Below, piece after piece: positions 5,681 through 12,730 of a stretch of 15,796 nt of DNA. Positions within the stretch are counted from its first letter, which is position 1; every line of letters starts with the position of its first letter. Location: NCBI GenBank assembly GCA_919901895.1, contig CAKKQI010000258.1:1-15796 (forward strand). Reading direction: 5' to 3'. Under the pieces are notes generated by a model. That model saw only the letters and a program-made list of their open reading frames with translations. It was not told the origin of the DNA and did not search any database. Origin of the DNA: Candidatus Brocadiaceae bacterium (GTDB lineage Bacteria > Planctomycetota > MHYJ01 > JACQXL01 > CAKKQI01). A program made the translations under genes and the position numbers.

Positions 5681-6709
5681 TTATTTTATTTCAGATACCA
5701 GATAAAGTACCGCCATCCGGACCGCCAGGCCGTTGGTAACCTGTTCCAGGATCACCGAATGCTTTCCGTCTGCGACCTCCGGTGTAATTTCCACTCCGCG
5801 GTTAATCGGACCGGGATGCATAATCAAGACATCCGGTTTGGCTTTTTTAAGCCGTTCCGAGTTTATGCCAAAAAGGCGCGCATACTCCCTGATGGACGGG
5901 AACAGGTTGGTATTCTGGCGTTCCAGTTGGATCCGCAGGATATTAATGACATCCACTTCGGGAATAATCTCATCTATATTATAGGAAATAGTTACGCCTA
6001 ATTGTTTAAATTCATCCGGTACGAGAGTCGCCGGTCCGACGGCGATGACCTGGGCGCCTAATTTGGTTAATCCCCAGATATTGGAGCGGGCAACCCGGCT
6101 GTGCAGGATATCACCCACCACCGCTATTTTAAGTCCTTTAATTTTTTTCTTTTTTTCCCGGATGGTGAAAATATCAAGTAACCCTTGAGTGGGATGTTCG
6201 TGTGGGCCGTCGCCGGCATTGACTACGGAGGCCTTAAGGATTTTACTTAACAGGTGGGGCGCCCCGGGAGAGGAGTGTCTGATAACTATAATATCGACAC
6301 CCATGGCCTCAATATTCCGGGCCGTATCTTTTAAACTTTCACCTTTAACCAGGCTACTGCCGCTGCTGGAAAAATCAACCACGTCGGCGCTGAGCCGTTT
6401 GGCCGCTAAAGAAAACGATGTTCTCGTTCTGGTGCTCGGTTCCACAAACATATTAACCACCACTTTACCGCGCAGGGCGGGGACTTTTTTGATGTTACGG
6501 GTTGAAACTTCTTTAAATGACCCGGCCGTATCAAGAATAGTATTTATTTCCTCGGCCGAAAGTTCAGCCAATCCCAGTAAATGCTTTCGTGACCAGCCCC
6601 GCCCTTTCAGAGAGAAAGGGCTGGACAAGCCCCGCTCCCCGATGGACATCGGGGGGCGGGACAAGTTCACCCCGCCGGAGGCTGGGTAAAATTTATTATT
6701 TTTCGCCAT
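5681..6709 (-). CDS. pyrB: Aspartate carbamoyltransferase catalytic subunit with in-frame repeat insert
   Basis: It joins carbamoyl phosphate and aspartate to form carbamoyl-aspartate. It has the carbamoyl-phosphate motif 'STRTRTSF' (92-99), Lys123 in 'SLVKGES', 'HPTQ' (172-175) and 'HPGPINRG' (298-305). Start ATG 6709 lies 2 bp after the pyrR stop, the same TAATTATG junction as at pyrC; an upstream in-frame ATG at 6733 would overlap pyrR and is less likely. Family members normally begin a few residues before 'WSRKHLLGL'. Here about 32 residues (7-38, rich in P, S, G and R) precede it, and they are encoded by three consecutive palindromes. The rest is full length (342 residues in all), so the enzyme is probably still active with an altered N-terminus. 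Confidence 0.95.
   Translation of the reverse strand: MAKNNKFYPASGGVNLSRPPMSIGERGLSSPFSLKGRGWSRKHLLGLAELSAEEINTILDTAGSFKEVSTRNIKKVPALRGKVVVNMFVEPSTRTRTSFSLAAKRLSADVVDFSSSGSSLVKGESLKDTARNIEAMGVDIIVIRHSSPGAPHLLSKILKASVVNAGDGPHEHPTQGLLDIFTIREKKKKIKGLKIAVVGDILHSRVARSNIWGLTKLGAQVIAVGPATLVPDEFKQLGVTISYNIDEIIPEVDVINILRIQLERQNTNLFPSIREYARLFGINSERLKKAKPDVLIMHPGPINRGVEITPEVADGKHSVILEQVTNGLAVRMAVLYLVSEIK
6593..6693. repeat. Cluster of three palindromes inside pyrB
   Basis: Three elements follow one another: CCCTTTC-AGAGA-GAAAGGG with CCAG/CTGG outer arms (6593-6624), CCCCGATG-GA-CATCGGGG (6637-6654), and ACCCCGCC...GGCTGGGT (about 6669-6687). All three have relatives elsewhere in the window (2349-2377, 2414-2427 and 8011-8030, and 1290-1315). 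The total keeps the pyrB frame open with no stop codon. Confidence 0.75.
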
Positions 6710-6711
6710 AA

Positions 6712-7251
6712 TTATTTTTTTCTGGTTACCCATACTCCGTCGATTCCGTCTGTTTCGGCTAATTTGACGTTAATAATTTCGTTATCTTTGATTTTAATAG
6801 TTTTCCCAACGTAATCGGGCTGGATGGGCAACTCCCGGCCGCCGCGATCAACCAGCGCGGCCAGTTGAATGGAACGAGGACGTCCGAAATCAATCAGCTC
6901 GTCGATCGCCGCCCGGATCGTCCGGCCGGTAAAAAGAACGTCATCTACCAGAATAATATTTTTATTGGTTAAGTCAAAATCTATTTTAGTCCCCTTAACT
7001 AAGGGGGCCGGCCCGATCGTTTCCAGGTCGTCCCGGTAAAGGGTGATGTCAACCCAGCCGAGCGGGATATTGGTTTTAGTTTTCTGTTCGAGGATGATTT
7101 TTAAACGTTGGGCTAAGGGAATGCCGCGGTTATGAATACCGATTAAAGCGATGGAGTCAGGGTTATTGTTTCCGGTTAAAATAGAGCGGGCGAATTGGGT
7201 AATCAGTGTTTTGATCTGGGTCGAGGATAGAATCTTTTTTTCTTTAGTCAT
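6712..7251 (-). CDS. pyrR: PyrR regulator / uracil phosphoribosyltransferase
   Basis: The 179-residue product has the phosphoribosyltransferase fold, with the PRPP loop '[18 protein letters not shown]' (about 98-115), '[11 protein letters not shown]' (37-47) and the family segment '[10 protein letters not shown]' (67-76). PyrR senses UMP and binds pyr mRNA to control early termination in Gram-positive bacteria, and often keeps weak uracil phosphoribosyltransferase activity. It is first in the pyrR-pyrB-pyrC unit with its own probable promoter at 7320-7348. The leader of about 60 nt contains two hairpins but no PyrR-binding loop that I can recognise. Regulation by attenuation is therefore plausible from the gene's presence, but not shown by the sequence. 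No strong Shine-Dalgarno precedes ATG 7251. Confidence 0.95.
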   Translation of the reverse strand: MTKEKKILSSTQIKTLITQFARSILTGNNNPDSIALIGIHNRGIPLAQRLKIILEQKTKTNIPLGWVDITLYRDDLETIGPAPLVKGTKIDFDLTNKNIILVDDVLFTGRTIRAAIDELIDFGRPRSIQLAALVDRGGRELPIQPDYVGKTIKIKDNEIINVKLAETDGIDGVWVTRKK

Positions 7252-7252
7252 T

Positions 7253-7288
7253 TTAGCCGATGGCTAATCCCGCCGGGGGGCGGGACAA
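7253..7288. repeat. Two hairpins in the pyrR leader
   Basis: TTAGCCGATGGCTAA (7253-7267) lies directly upstream of the pyrR ATG. Next to it is CCCGCC-GGGG-GGCGGG-like sequence (about 7269-7285). Both belong to palindrome families found elsewhere in the window. A stem this close to the start codon could hinder ribosome entry. Confidence 0.55.
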
Positions 7289-7319
7289 AATATTTAAAGT
7301 GCCCCAAATTGCGTAAAAT

Positions 7320-7348
7320 ATTTTAAATATATTTTACTTTAAAGTCAA
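7320..7348 (-). promoter_or_regulatory. pyrR: Probable promoter of the pyr operon
   Basis: On the minus strand TTGACT (7348-7343) and TAAAAT (7325-7320) are separated by exactly 17 bases in an AT-rich stretch. They lie directly after the ade stop codon. Transcription would start near 7313, giving a leader of about 60 nt to ATG 7251. Both boxes match five of six consensus bases. Confidence 0.7.
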
Positions 7349-7354
7349 GTTTTT

Positions 7355-9076
7355 TCAAACAAGTAATGGTACAATTCTAAATTGTTTGACCGCCACCAGT
7401 CCCCGGTCGGTTAATTTTAACTCCGGAACCGGCGCCAGCGCTAAAAAAGAAAGTGTCATAAACGGGTCGGTTAATTTACAGCCTAGCCGGTGAGCCATCC
7501 GGTTTAACAGTTTTATTTTCTGGGCCACTTCACGGATTGGCCGGTCGGAGATAAGACCGGCTATGGTGAGAGGAAGATGGGCTGGTATTTGACCGTTGAC
7601 TACCAGGACCTGCCCGCCGCTGGATTGTCCCAGGACTTGAACCGCTTTTAACATATCAGCATCATTTGTACCAACCACAATAATATTATGAGAATCATGG
7701 GCCACCGAAGAAGCCAAAGCGCCTTTTTTTAAACCGATGCCTTTAACAAATCCTAACCCTACCCGGCCGGTCCGCCGATGCCTTTCTACCACCGCTATTT
7801 TTAAAATGTCACGTTTCGGGTCGGAAACCACCAGCCCGTTTTGAACGGTGGGGGTGGTGATAATTTCTCGGGTAATAATCTGACCCGGCACAATTCCGAT
7901 TACCCTGATTTTATTCACTTGCCCTGATTCTGTCGCGATTTGGGCCTTAATTTGAAAACGTTCCGGTGTTAACCGGTTTAATTTAATGGTATTTTTGATG
8001 AGATTGCTTCGTCCCGGTGGACATCGGGACTCGTAATGACATTTTTTTTTAATAAAACCGTCCTGCGCGACCAGTTGTCCTTTTTTATAGACCTGCCTAA
8101 TCCGAAAATTTTTAAGATTATCCAGCACTACCAAATCCGCCTGATATCCGGGTGCGATGGCGCCTAATTTTTTTAACCTGAAATAGGCCGCGGTGTTAAT
8201 GGTCGCCATCTGGATGGCCTGAACCGGGTTAAGACCGGAACGGACGGCTTTTTTAACGATGAAATTGAGATGGCCTTCTTTGAGTAAATCCGCCGGGTGG
8301 CGGTCATCGGTAACGAAAAAACAACGCCGGCTGTTAAGAGGCGTGATAATTTTTAATAGTTCCGTTAAATTTTTAGCCGCGCTGCCTTCGCGAATCATCA
8401 GATACATCCCGGAGCGCAATTTTTCCAACGCTTCAGCCCGCGTCGTGCATTCATGGTCTGAAGTGATGCCGGCTCTGATGTAAGCCGCGAGCGGTGGGCC
8501 GGTGAGTCCTGGCGCATGTCCGTCAATAATTTTGTTTTGAGCCAGTTTAATTTTTTTTAACACTTCAGGATGCCTGGAAATTACGCCCGGGTAATTCATC
8601 ATTTCAGCCAGGCCCAGCACATCGGGATGTTTCATTAACGGTTTTAAATGCCGGCTGGTTAAAGTGGCGCCGGAAGTTTCCAGATGAGTCGCCGGGACGC
8701 AGGATGGCAGCATCACAAAAATCTCAATCGGGGTAATTTTATTAGATTCCATTACATATTTAATGCCGGTCAGGCCCAGGACGTTAGCGATTTCGTGCGG
8801 GTCGCAAATCACGGTGGTAGTGCCGAGTGGTAAAACCGTGCGGGCGAATTCGGCGGGGGTAACCAGACTGCTTTCAATATGGACGTGTCCGTCAATAAAT
8901 CCGGGCGCCAGGTATTGGTTTTTCAGATTGATGATTTTGCGGGCCGGATAGGTGCCGAGTCCGAAGATTTGCGTGCCGTTGATGGCGACATCGGTTTTAT
9001 AAATTTCACCGGATAAAACGTTGATTAGACGGCCGTTTTTTAAAAGCAGATCTACTTTTTCTTGGGTCTCGCCCAT
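7355..9076 (-). CDS. ade: Adenine deaminase with in-frame repeat insert
   Basis: It hydrolyses adenine to hypoxanthine and ammonia in purine salvage; the neighbouring hpt product can then make IMP. It is an amidohydrolase-fold enzyme of about 573 residues with 'GFIDGHVHIESS' (His64, His66), 'TTVICDPHEIANVLG' (88-101), 'DGHAPGLTG' (185-193), 'TSDHECTT' (205-212) and 'VTDDRHPADLL' (255-265), all hallmarks of the Ade family. ATG 9076 is preferred; GTG 9088, four codons earlier, is possible. Residues about 346-359 ('CHYESRCPPGRSNL') are encoded by a palindromic repeat at 8002-8040, between the catalytic domain and the C-terminal domain, a place likely to tolerate extra length. No stop or frameshift results. 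Confidence 0.95.
   Translation of the reverse strand: MGETQEKVDLLLKNGRLINVLSGEIYKTDVAINGTQIFGLGTYPARKIINLKNQYLAPGFIDGHVHIESSLVTPAEFARTVLPLGTTTVICDPHEIANVLGLTGIKYVMESNKITPIEIFVMLPSCVPATHLETSGATLTSRHLKPLMKHPDVLGLAEMMNYPGVISRHPEVLKKIKLAQNKIIDGHAPGLTGPPLAAYIRAGITSDHECTTRAEALEKLRSGMYLMIREGSAAKNLTELLKIITPLNSRRCFFVTDDRHPADLLKEGHLNFIVKKAVRSGLNPVQAIQMATINTAAYFRLKKLGAIAPGYQADLVVLDNLKNFRIRQVYKKGQLVAQDGFIKKKCHYESRCPPGRSNLIKNTIKLNRLTPERFQIKAQIATESGQVNKIRVIGIVPGQIITREIITTPTVQNGLVVSDPKRDILKIAVVERHRRTGRVGLGFVKGIGLKKGALASSVAHDSHNIIVVGTNDADMLKAVQVLGQSSGGQVLVVNGQIPAHLPLTIAGLISDRPIREVAQKIKLLNRMAHRLGCKLTDPFMTLSFLALAPVPELKLTDRGLVAVKQFRIVPLLV
8002..8040. repeat. Palindromic repeat inserted in ade
   Basis: On the minus strand the element begins GTCATTACGAG and ends CGAAGCAATC, with GTCCCGATG...CACCGGGAC as the stem in between (8011-8030 on the plus strand). 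Its ends match the widespread bacterial repeat that starts GTCATTGCGAG and ends GAAGCAATC, and it is read here in the frame that usually gives 'CHCE...'-like peptides. Confidence 0.7.
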
Positions 9077-9161
9077 AAATTTTTGCACCCAAAAATTTAT
9101 TTATGCAAAATCGATAAAATTAGGTGTTCCGTTAAGGTAGGATAAGGTAGAAATTATAGAT

Positions 9162-9241
9162 AATCCCCTTAATCCCTCTTTAATAAGGTGGACTTACGCC
9201 AATCCTTCTTAATCCCCCTTAATAAAGGGGGCGAGGGGGAT
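9162..9241. repeat. Direct and inverted repeats downstream of hpt
   Basis: Two similar copies, about 9162-9189 and 9200-9228, share the pattern AATCC-N-CTTAATCCC followed by TTAATAA and GG. The second contains the hairpin CCCCCTT-AATA-AAGGGGG (9214-9231), overlapped by ATCCCCCT (9212-9219) / AGGGGGAT (9234-9241). Reading from hpt, no T-run follows the hairpin, so it is not a classical terminator. Similar CCCCCTTAATAAAGGGGG repeats are common between genes in many bacteria. The remaining 9077-9161 shows nothing I can name. Confidence 0.6.
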
Positions 9242-9288
9242 GTTTTTCTTTTTCTTTCATCTTCGGCTTTTCGTGTCGGAACAAAACT

Positions 9289-9813
9289 TTATCTGTTTTG
9301 CCTAATATACCCGATATACGGCAGACTGCGGTAATGTTCGTTATAGTCAATGCCGTAACCAACCACGAACCGGTCCGGTATTTTAAAACCAACGTAAGCA
9401 AGTTTCAATTTAATTTTACGCCGGGCCGGTTTGTCCAGCAGGGTGCAAATTTTAACGTCTTTGGGATGATATTTCTGCAGTTCTTTTTTAAGATAAGAGA
9501 CGGTTAAGCCGGAATCAATGATATCTTCAATAATAAGAATGTCTTTATTTTTAATGGGGGCAGTAAAATTGCTTCGTATTTTTATTTTACCGGAAGAGGT
9601 GGTGCGCGGTCCGTAAGAAGAAAGACTGACAAAGTCGCACTGAACCGGTATGGTTAGATGGCGAAACAGGTCCGCCATAAAAATAAAAGACCCTTTAAGA
9701 ATTCCGATGAGCACCAGTTCTTTATGGCAATAATCCCGATTAAGACGTCCGGCTAATTGTTTGACCCGTCGCTTTATTTGGGTTTTGGTTAAAAGAACGG
9801 GTATTTGGGTCAT
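9289..9813 (-). CDS. hpt: Hypoxanthine phosphoribosyltransferase
   Basis: The 174-residue enzyme transfers phosphoribose from PRPP to hypoxanthine (often also guanine) to give IMP or GMP. It has the PRPP loop 'LIIEDIIDSGLT' (93-104), the N-terminal 'IGILKGSFIFMADLFR' (36-51) with the conserved LKG, the flexible loop 'VSLSSYG' (62-68), and the base-binding C-terminus 'FVVGYGIDYNEHYRSLPYIG' (149-168). The length is normal for bacterial Hpt. It lies between the sigma factor gene and ade on the same strand. Together with ade it makes an adenine-to-IMP salvage route. Start ATG 9813 has only a weak upstream purine stretch. Confidence 0.95.
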   Translation of the reverse strand: MTQIPVLLTKTQIKRRVKQLAGRLNRDYCHKELVLIGILKGSFIFMADLFRHLTIPVQCDFVSLSSYGPRTTSSGKIKIRSNFTAPIKNKDILIIEDIIDSGLTVSYLKKELQKYHPKDVKICTLLDKPARRKIKLKLAYVGFKIPDRFVVGYGIDYNEHYRSLPYIGYIRQNR

Positions 9814-9825
9814 TGCGATTGGGTG

Positions 9826-9924
9826 TTAGGCTTTCCCGCCTGCCCGCCCCGCTTCGCTTGGCGAGGCCGGGGAGGCGGGTCAGCCTTTGGCTGAAGCCTA
9901 AAGAGAACCACGCTAAAGCGTGGT
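9826..9924. repeat. Nested palindrome stack between the sigma factor gene and hpt
   Basis: The outer arms TTAGGCTT (9826-9833) and AAGCCTAA (9894-9901) are 60 bp apart. Between them lie CCCGCC...CCCCG with CCGGGG...GGCGGG, forming a long stem, and TCAGCC-TTT-GGCTGA (about 9880-9894). Just outside is ACCACGC-TAAA-GCGTGGT (9907-9924). The arrangement looks like palindromes inserted into palindromes. It separates two same-strand genes and could shape transcript ends or stability. Confidence 0.7.
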
Positions 9925-9944
9925 ACCCAATGGCTAAATAATTA

Positions 9945-10763
9945 TTATAATTCTTTCTGCCGGAGCAGGACTGATAATTTTTCCAGGGCTTTTTTTTCAA
10001 TCTGCCGAACCCGTTCCCGGGAGATTTTAAGCCGTTTGCTTACTTCAGCTAAAGTAAGCGGTTTTTTGTGGTATTTTTCCAGCCCGTAGCGCATTTTTAA
10101 AACGGTGGCTTCTCTTTCCTGAATATTGGAAAGCAGGTCCTGAATGCGCGAAGTTTCAACTTTACCGAAAAATTTTTCGTCGGCCGATTTAATTGATTCA
10201 TCCATCACCGGCCCACCCGATTCTTTTAAAAGGTCAAGACTGAGCAATTTATCCGTGGGGAGGCCGGAGCGTAATATTTTTTTAAACATCTTAAAACTTT
10301 CGGGCGGTAGGGGGATTTCTTTGGTAATTTCTAAAAAATCCGGAGCGCGTCCTAATTTTTGGGTTAACTTAGCCGAGGTGTTTTTCCACCGGGCGACAAT
10401 TTCCACCACATGGCAGGGAAGCCGGACGGTTTTAACCGTATTTAACAAGGCCCGGGAAATTGATTGTTTAATCCACCAGATGGCATAGGTGCTGAAACGG
10501 TTCCCGCGTTTATAATCAAAGCGTTCGACCGCCTTCAAAAGGCCCATATTGCCTTCTTCAATGAGGTCCATTAAAGATAATCCGCGGTTTAAATAACTTT
10601 TCGCGACGCTGACCACCAGCCGGAGATTGGAGCGAATCATCCGGTCGCGGGCTTTTATATTAACGCGTTTTGTTTTTTGCCCTAATTTTTTTTCCTCTTC
10701 TGAAGTCAGCAGAGGGAAGCGGTTGACTTCTTTTAAATAGGTTTCTAAATCTTTTTCAATCAT
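9945..10763 (-). CDS. RNA polymerase sigma-70 family factor lacking region 1.1
   Basis: The 272-residue product has, in order, region 1.2 ('[20 protein letters not shown]', 5-24), region 2 ('[16 protein letters not shown]', 46-61; '[18 protein letters not shown]', 67-84; '[18 protein letters not shown]', 89-106), a region 3 segment starting '[14 protein letters not shown]', and region 4 with the helix-turn-helix '[20 protein letters not shown]' (236-255). This is the primary/group 2 (RpoD/RpoS-like) layout. Region 1.1 and the non-conserved spacer are absent, so it may be a compact housekeeping factor or a group 2 alternative; the window cannot decide. A palindrome (around 10769-10785) sits just before the ATG, and no clear Shine-Dalgarno is seen. 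Confidence 0.92.
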   Translation of the reverse strand: MIEKDLETYLKEVNRFPLLTSEEEKKLGQKTKRVNIKARDRMIRSNLRLVVSVAKSYLNRGLSLMDLIEEGNMGLLKAVERFDYKRGNRFSTYAIWWIKQSISRALLNTVKTVRLPCHVVEIVARWKNTSAKLTQKLGRAPDFLEITKEIPLPPESFKMFKKILRSGLPTDKLLSLDLLKESGGPVMDESIKSADEKFFGKVETSRIQDLLSNIQEREATVLKMRYGLEKYHKKPLTLAEVSKRLKISRERVRQIEKKALEKLSVLLRQKEL

Positions 10764-10768
10764 GTCGG

Positions 10769-10785
10769 CCTATCGCCGGAGGCGT
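10769..10785. repeat. Short palindrome between the DegT-type gene and the sigma factor gene
   Basis: CGCC-GGA-GGCG, with partly matching flanks, fills most of the 21-bp gap between the two genes and overlaps the aminotransferase stop region. It is related to the TCCGCC/GGCGGA family. Confidence 0.4.
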
Positions 10786-11993
10786 CAGTTATTTTTAAAA
10801 AAATCTTTTATGGTCTTCACCACGAATTCTTGCATTTCCTTAGTTAATTCCGGATAAATCGGTAAGGACAGGCATTCCCGGGCCGCTTTTTCCGCTTCCG
10901 GACAATCACCTTGCCGGTAACCCAGCGGTTTAAAACATTCCTGCAGATGTAAAGGCAGGGGATAATATATTTCGGTGCCGATCTGATGCTGTTGTAAAAA
11001 TGCTTTTAACTCATCGCGTTTGGTTAAAACTCGAATGGTATATTGATGATAAGTATGGTTTCGGTCCGGTTTGGTTACCGGTCCGGTTATTTGGTCGGTC
11101 AGGGCGGACTGCCGGAAAAGTTGGTCATAATAACGGGCGTTATTTATCCGGGCCTTTTGCCAGCCGTCCAGATATTTTAACTTGATGGTTAAGATCGCGG
11201 CCTGCAGGGTATCCAGCCGGCTGTTACACCCAACATACTGATGATAATATTTTTTCTGACCGCCGTGAACGCGCAGGGTTTTAAGGAGTTCCATCACCGA
11301 CTGGTCGTCGGTGGTGATCAATCCGGCGTCTCCCCAGGCGCCCAAATTTTTAGACGGGAAGAATGAAAAACAACCGGTCATGCCTAACGTGCCGGCTGAT
11401 TTATTTTGATAAGCGGTGCCGATGGCCTGGGCGGCGTCTTCAATCACCTGCCATTGATACTTCCGGGCCAGGGCCAGAAGTTCCGTCATATCCGCGCACT
11501 GTCCGTAAAGATGTACCGGGATAATCGCTTTTATCCGGCGGTTAGTTTTTTTGTTAACCAATTGGCCGCTTGCCCCGTCCGCCTTAGGCGGAGTATCGGG
11601 GCTTGCCTGCTCAATCCGGTATTGTTGTTGAATCAGTTTTTCTATAGCAGCCGGCGATAAATTATAAGTGTCCGGGTCAATGTCGGCAAAAACCGGCGTG
11701 GCGCCGAGCCGGCTGATGGCGCCGGCGGTGGCAAAAAAGGTAAACGGGGTGGTGAGAACTTCGTCGCCTTCTTTAATTCCGAAAGCCATCAGTGAAAGAA
11801 GCAGGGCATCGGAGCCGGAAGCGACGCCAATCGCATATTTAGAGCCGATATACCGGGTCATCGCCTGTTCAAATTTTTCCACTACCGGACCAAGAATAAA
11901 ATGCTGGGATGTTAAAACTTCCTGTAACGATTGCCAGACTTCTTCTTTAATCTGGGCGTATTGTGATTTTAAGTCAAGCAGAGGCACTTGCAT
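10785..11993 (-). CDS. DegT/DnrJ/EryC1/StrS-family sugar aminotransferase with in-frame repeat insert
   Basis: The 402-residue PLP enzyme starts 'MQVPLLDLKSQYAQIKEEV', typical of the family. It has 'GVASGSDALLLSLMA' (56-70), 'IEDAAQAIG' (184-192), the cofactor lysine Lys215 in 'FFPSKNLGAWGDAG', and 'NSRLDTLQAAIL'. Such enzymes add an amino group to nucleotide-linked keto sugars for surface polysaccharide or glycan synthesis. No sugar-modifying partner is nearby, so the substrate is open. A strong Shine-Dalgarno (AGGAGG) sits about 6 bases before ATG 11993, the best in the window. Residues about 128-145 ('EQASPDTPPKADGASGQL') are an insert encoded by a nested palindrome in the strand-helix link before 'IKAIIPVHLYGQ'. 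It is the first gene of the minus-strand cluster. Confidence 0.92.
   Translation of the reverse strand: MQVPLLDLKSQYAQIKEEVWQSLQEVLTSQHFILGPVVEKFEQAMTRYIGSKYAIGVASGSDALLLSLMAFGIKEGDEVLTTPFTFFATAGAISRLGATPVFADIDPDTYNLSPAAIEKLIQQQYRIEQASPDTPPKADGASGQLVNKKTNRRIKAIIPVHLYGQCADMTELLALARKYQWQVIEDAAQAIGTAYQNKSAGTLGMTGCFSFFPSKNLGAWGDAGLITTDDQSVMELLKTLRVHGGQKKYYHQYVGCNSRLDTLQAAILTIKLKYLDGWQKARINNARYYDQLFRQSALTDQITGPVTKPDRNHTYHQYTIRVLTKRDELKAFLQQHQIGTEIYYPLPLHLQECFKPLGYRQGDCPEAEKAARECLSLPIYPELTKEMQEFVVKTIKDFFKNN
11572..11602. repeat. Nested palindrome inside the DegT-type gene
   Basis: GCCCCG (11572-11577) and CGGGGC (11597-11602) enclose the perfect palindrome TCCGCCTTAGGCGGA (11578-11592) plus GTAT. 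The outer/inner pairing is the same as at 1221-1267. It is read in frame. Confidence 0.7.
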
Positions 11994-12064
11994 GGTAAAC
12001 CTCCTAACTACAGACTCGTTCCGATGAGCAAAGTGACATCAGGATTATACTGGTTTAGACGGAT

Positions 12065-12090
12065 TACTCGTCCGAGGCGGACACAGATTA
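12065..12090. repeat. Hairpin in the leader of the DegT-type gene
   Basis: GTCCG-AGG-CGGAC (about 12070-12082) lies in the roughly 95-nt leader between the predicted start site and the AUG. No riboswitch that I can name is seen there. Confidence 0.4.
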
Positions 12091-12095
12091 TCTGA

Positions 12096-12124
12096 AGTAT
12101 ATTATAAAATTAAAAATTCTGCAA
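12096..12124 (-). promoter_or_regulatory. Probable promoter for the minus-strand cluster
   Basis: On the minus strand TTGCAG (12124-12119) and TATACT (12101-12096) are 17 bases apart. The start would be near 12089, about 95 nt before ATG 11993. A further TATAAT on this strand at 12049-12044 has no convincing -35 partner. Confidence 0.6.
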
Positions 12125-12158
12125 TATTTTATTGAAAAAAATTATTTTAAAAAGTCAA

Positions 12159-12187
12159 TTGACAATTAAATTTTTTGCTGATATAAT
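12159..12187 (+). promoter_or_regulatory. atpC: Promoter of the atp operon, perfect consensus
   Basis: TTGACA (12159-12164) and TATAAT (12182-12187) are separated by exactly 17 bases (12165-12181). This is a full match to the housekeeping sigma-70 consensus. Transcription should begin near 12194, giving a leader of about 37 nt before ATG 12231. The -35 boxes of the two divergent promoters are only about 34 bp apart, so polymerases may compete or a shared regulator may act here. Confidence 0.85.
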
Positions 12188-12230
12188 TAAGATGGTTAAC
12201 TTGCTTAATTTTTCCGATAAATAATAGAGT

Positions 12231-12461
12231 ATGTTCCGGATTATTATTCTTAATCCTTCCGAAGTTATTTTTGAAGGCCTGGCGGAATCTGTTTTCCTTC
12301 CCGGTAGTTATGGGGAACTGGAAGTCTTGGATTTTCACTCTCCGATGATTACAACCTTAAAAGAAGGCCGCATCAGGGTGGATAATAATTTCTTTAATAT
12401 CAAACATGGTTTGGCCAGGATGAATCTGAATAATGAGTTAGTCGTATTGGTGGATTCATAA
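12231..12461 (+). CDS. atpC: ATP synthase epsilon subunit, short form
   Basis: The 76-residue product holds the N-terminal beta-sandwich of epsilon: 'ILNPSEVIFEGLAESVFLPG' (6-25), 'YGELEVLDFHSPMITTLKEG' (27-46) and a closing 'NNELVVLVD'. This part binds gamma and the c-ring in the F1Fo rotor. The usual C-terminal helical hairpin, which inhibits ATP hydrolysis in many bacteria, is absent: the stop comes straight after the sandwich, where typical epsilons run to about 130-140 residues. It is the first gene after a consensus promoter, whereas in standard operons epsilon comes last. There is little Shine-Dalgarno signal before ATG 12231. Confidence 0.88.
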   Translation: MFRIIILNPSEVIFEGLAESVFLPGSYGELEVLDFHSPMITTLKEGRIRVDNNFFNIKHGLARMNLNNELVVLVDS

Positions 12462-12498
12462 TAACTTAAGTTGACTTGAGTAATAAGAAATATTGAAT

Positions 12499-12723
12499 AT
12501 GAGTATGGATAAAGCGATTCCGGTTATCCTGATTTTATTAGCCGTTTCGCTGGTTTCTTCCTTTCTGATCGGATTGGTCGGTTATACCAGTATTCAATCT
12601 TTAGGTCGTAATCCTTCCCGTGCTTCGCGGGCGCAACTCCGGATGGCTATTTATTATATGATCATCGGCGCGGCGGCCGTCGCGATTTTTTTAATAGTTT
12701 TTAAATGGTTTAAACCAACTTAG
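12499..12723 (+). CDS. atpE: ATP synthase c subunit 1, lacking the ion-binding carboxylate
   Basis: This is a two-helix membrane hairpin of 74 residues from ATG 12499 (76 from an in-frame TTG at 12493). Helix 1 runs from about Ile9 to Leu37, the polar loop is 'GRNPSRASRAQ', and helix 2 runs from Leu49 to Phe73 (TTG numbering). It aligns without gaps with the next c subunit, 41 of 76 residues identical. At the position of the ion-carrying Glu59 of that protein this one has Gly59 (codon GGC 12667-12669), and no acidic residue lies elsewhere in either helix. It should therefore fit into a c-ring but not carry H+ or Na+ itself. The start is uncertain because no strong Shine-Dalgarno is present. 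Confidence 0.85.
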   Translation: MSMDKAIPVILILLAVSLVSSFLIGLVGYTSIQSLGRNPSRASRAQLRMAIYYMIIGAAAVAIFLIVFKWFKPT

Positions 12724-12730
12724 GGATGAT

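Noticed and set aside
4426..5739. Several plus-strand open frames across pyrC (4426-4806, 4822-5355, 5259-5492, 5521-5739)
   Set aside because: They are opposite the full-length, motif-complete pyrC and have no family motifs or ribosome sites; they are by-products of its codon use.
7252..7325. PyrR-binding attenuator in the pyrR leader
   Set aside because: No match to the PyrR-binding loop and no terminator/antiterminator pair could be found by eye.
12147..12338. Minus-strand open frame over the atp promoter
   Set aside because: It covers a perfect promoter and the atpC start on the other strand, and shows no protein-like motif.
12470..12498. Internal promoter before c subunit 1 (TTGACT, then TGAATA after 17 bases)
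   Set aside because: The -10 match is poor and the operon already has a perfect promoter upstream.
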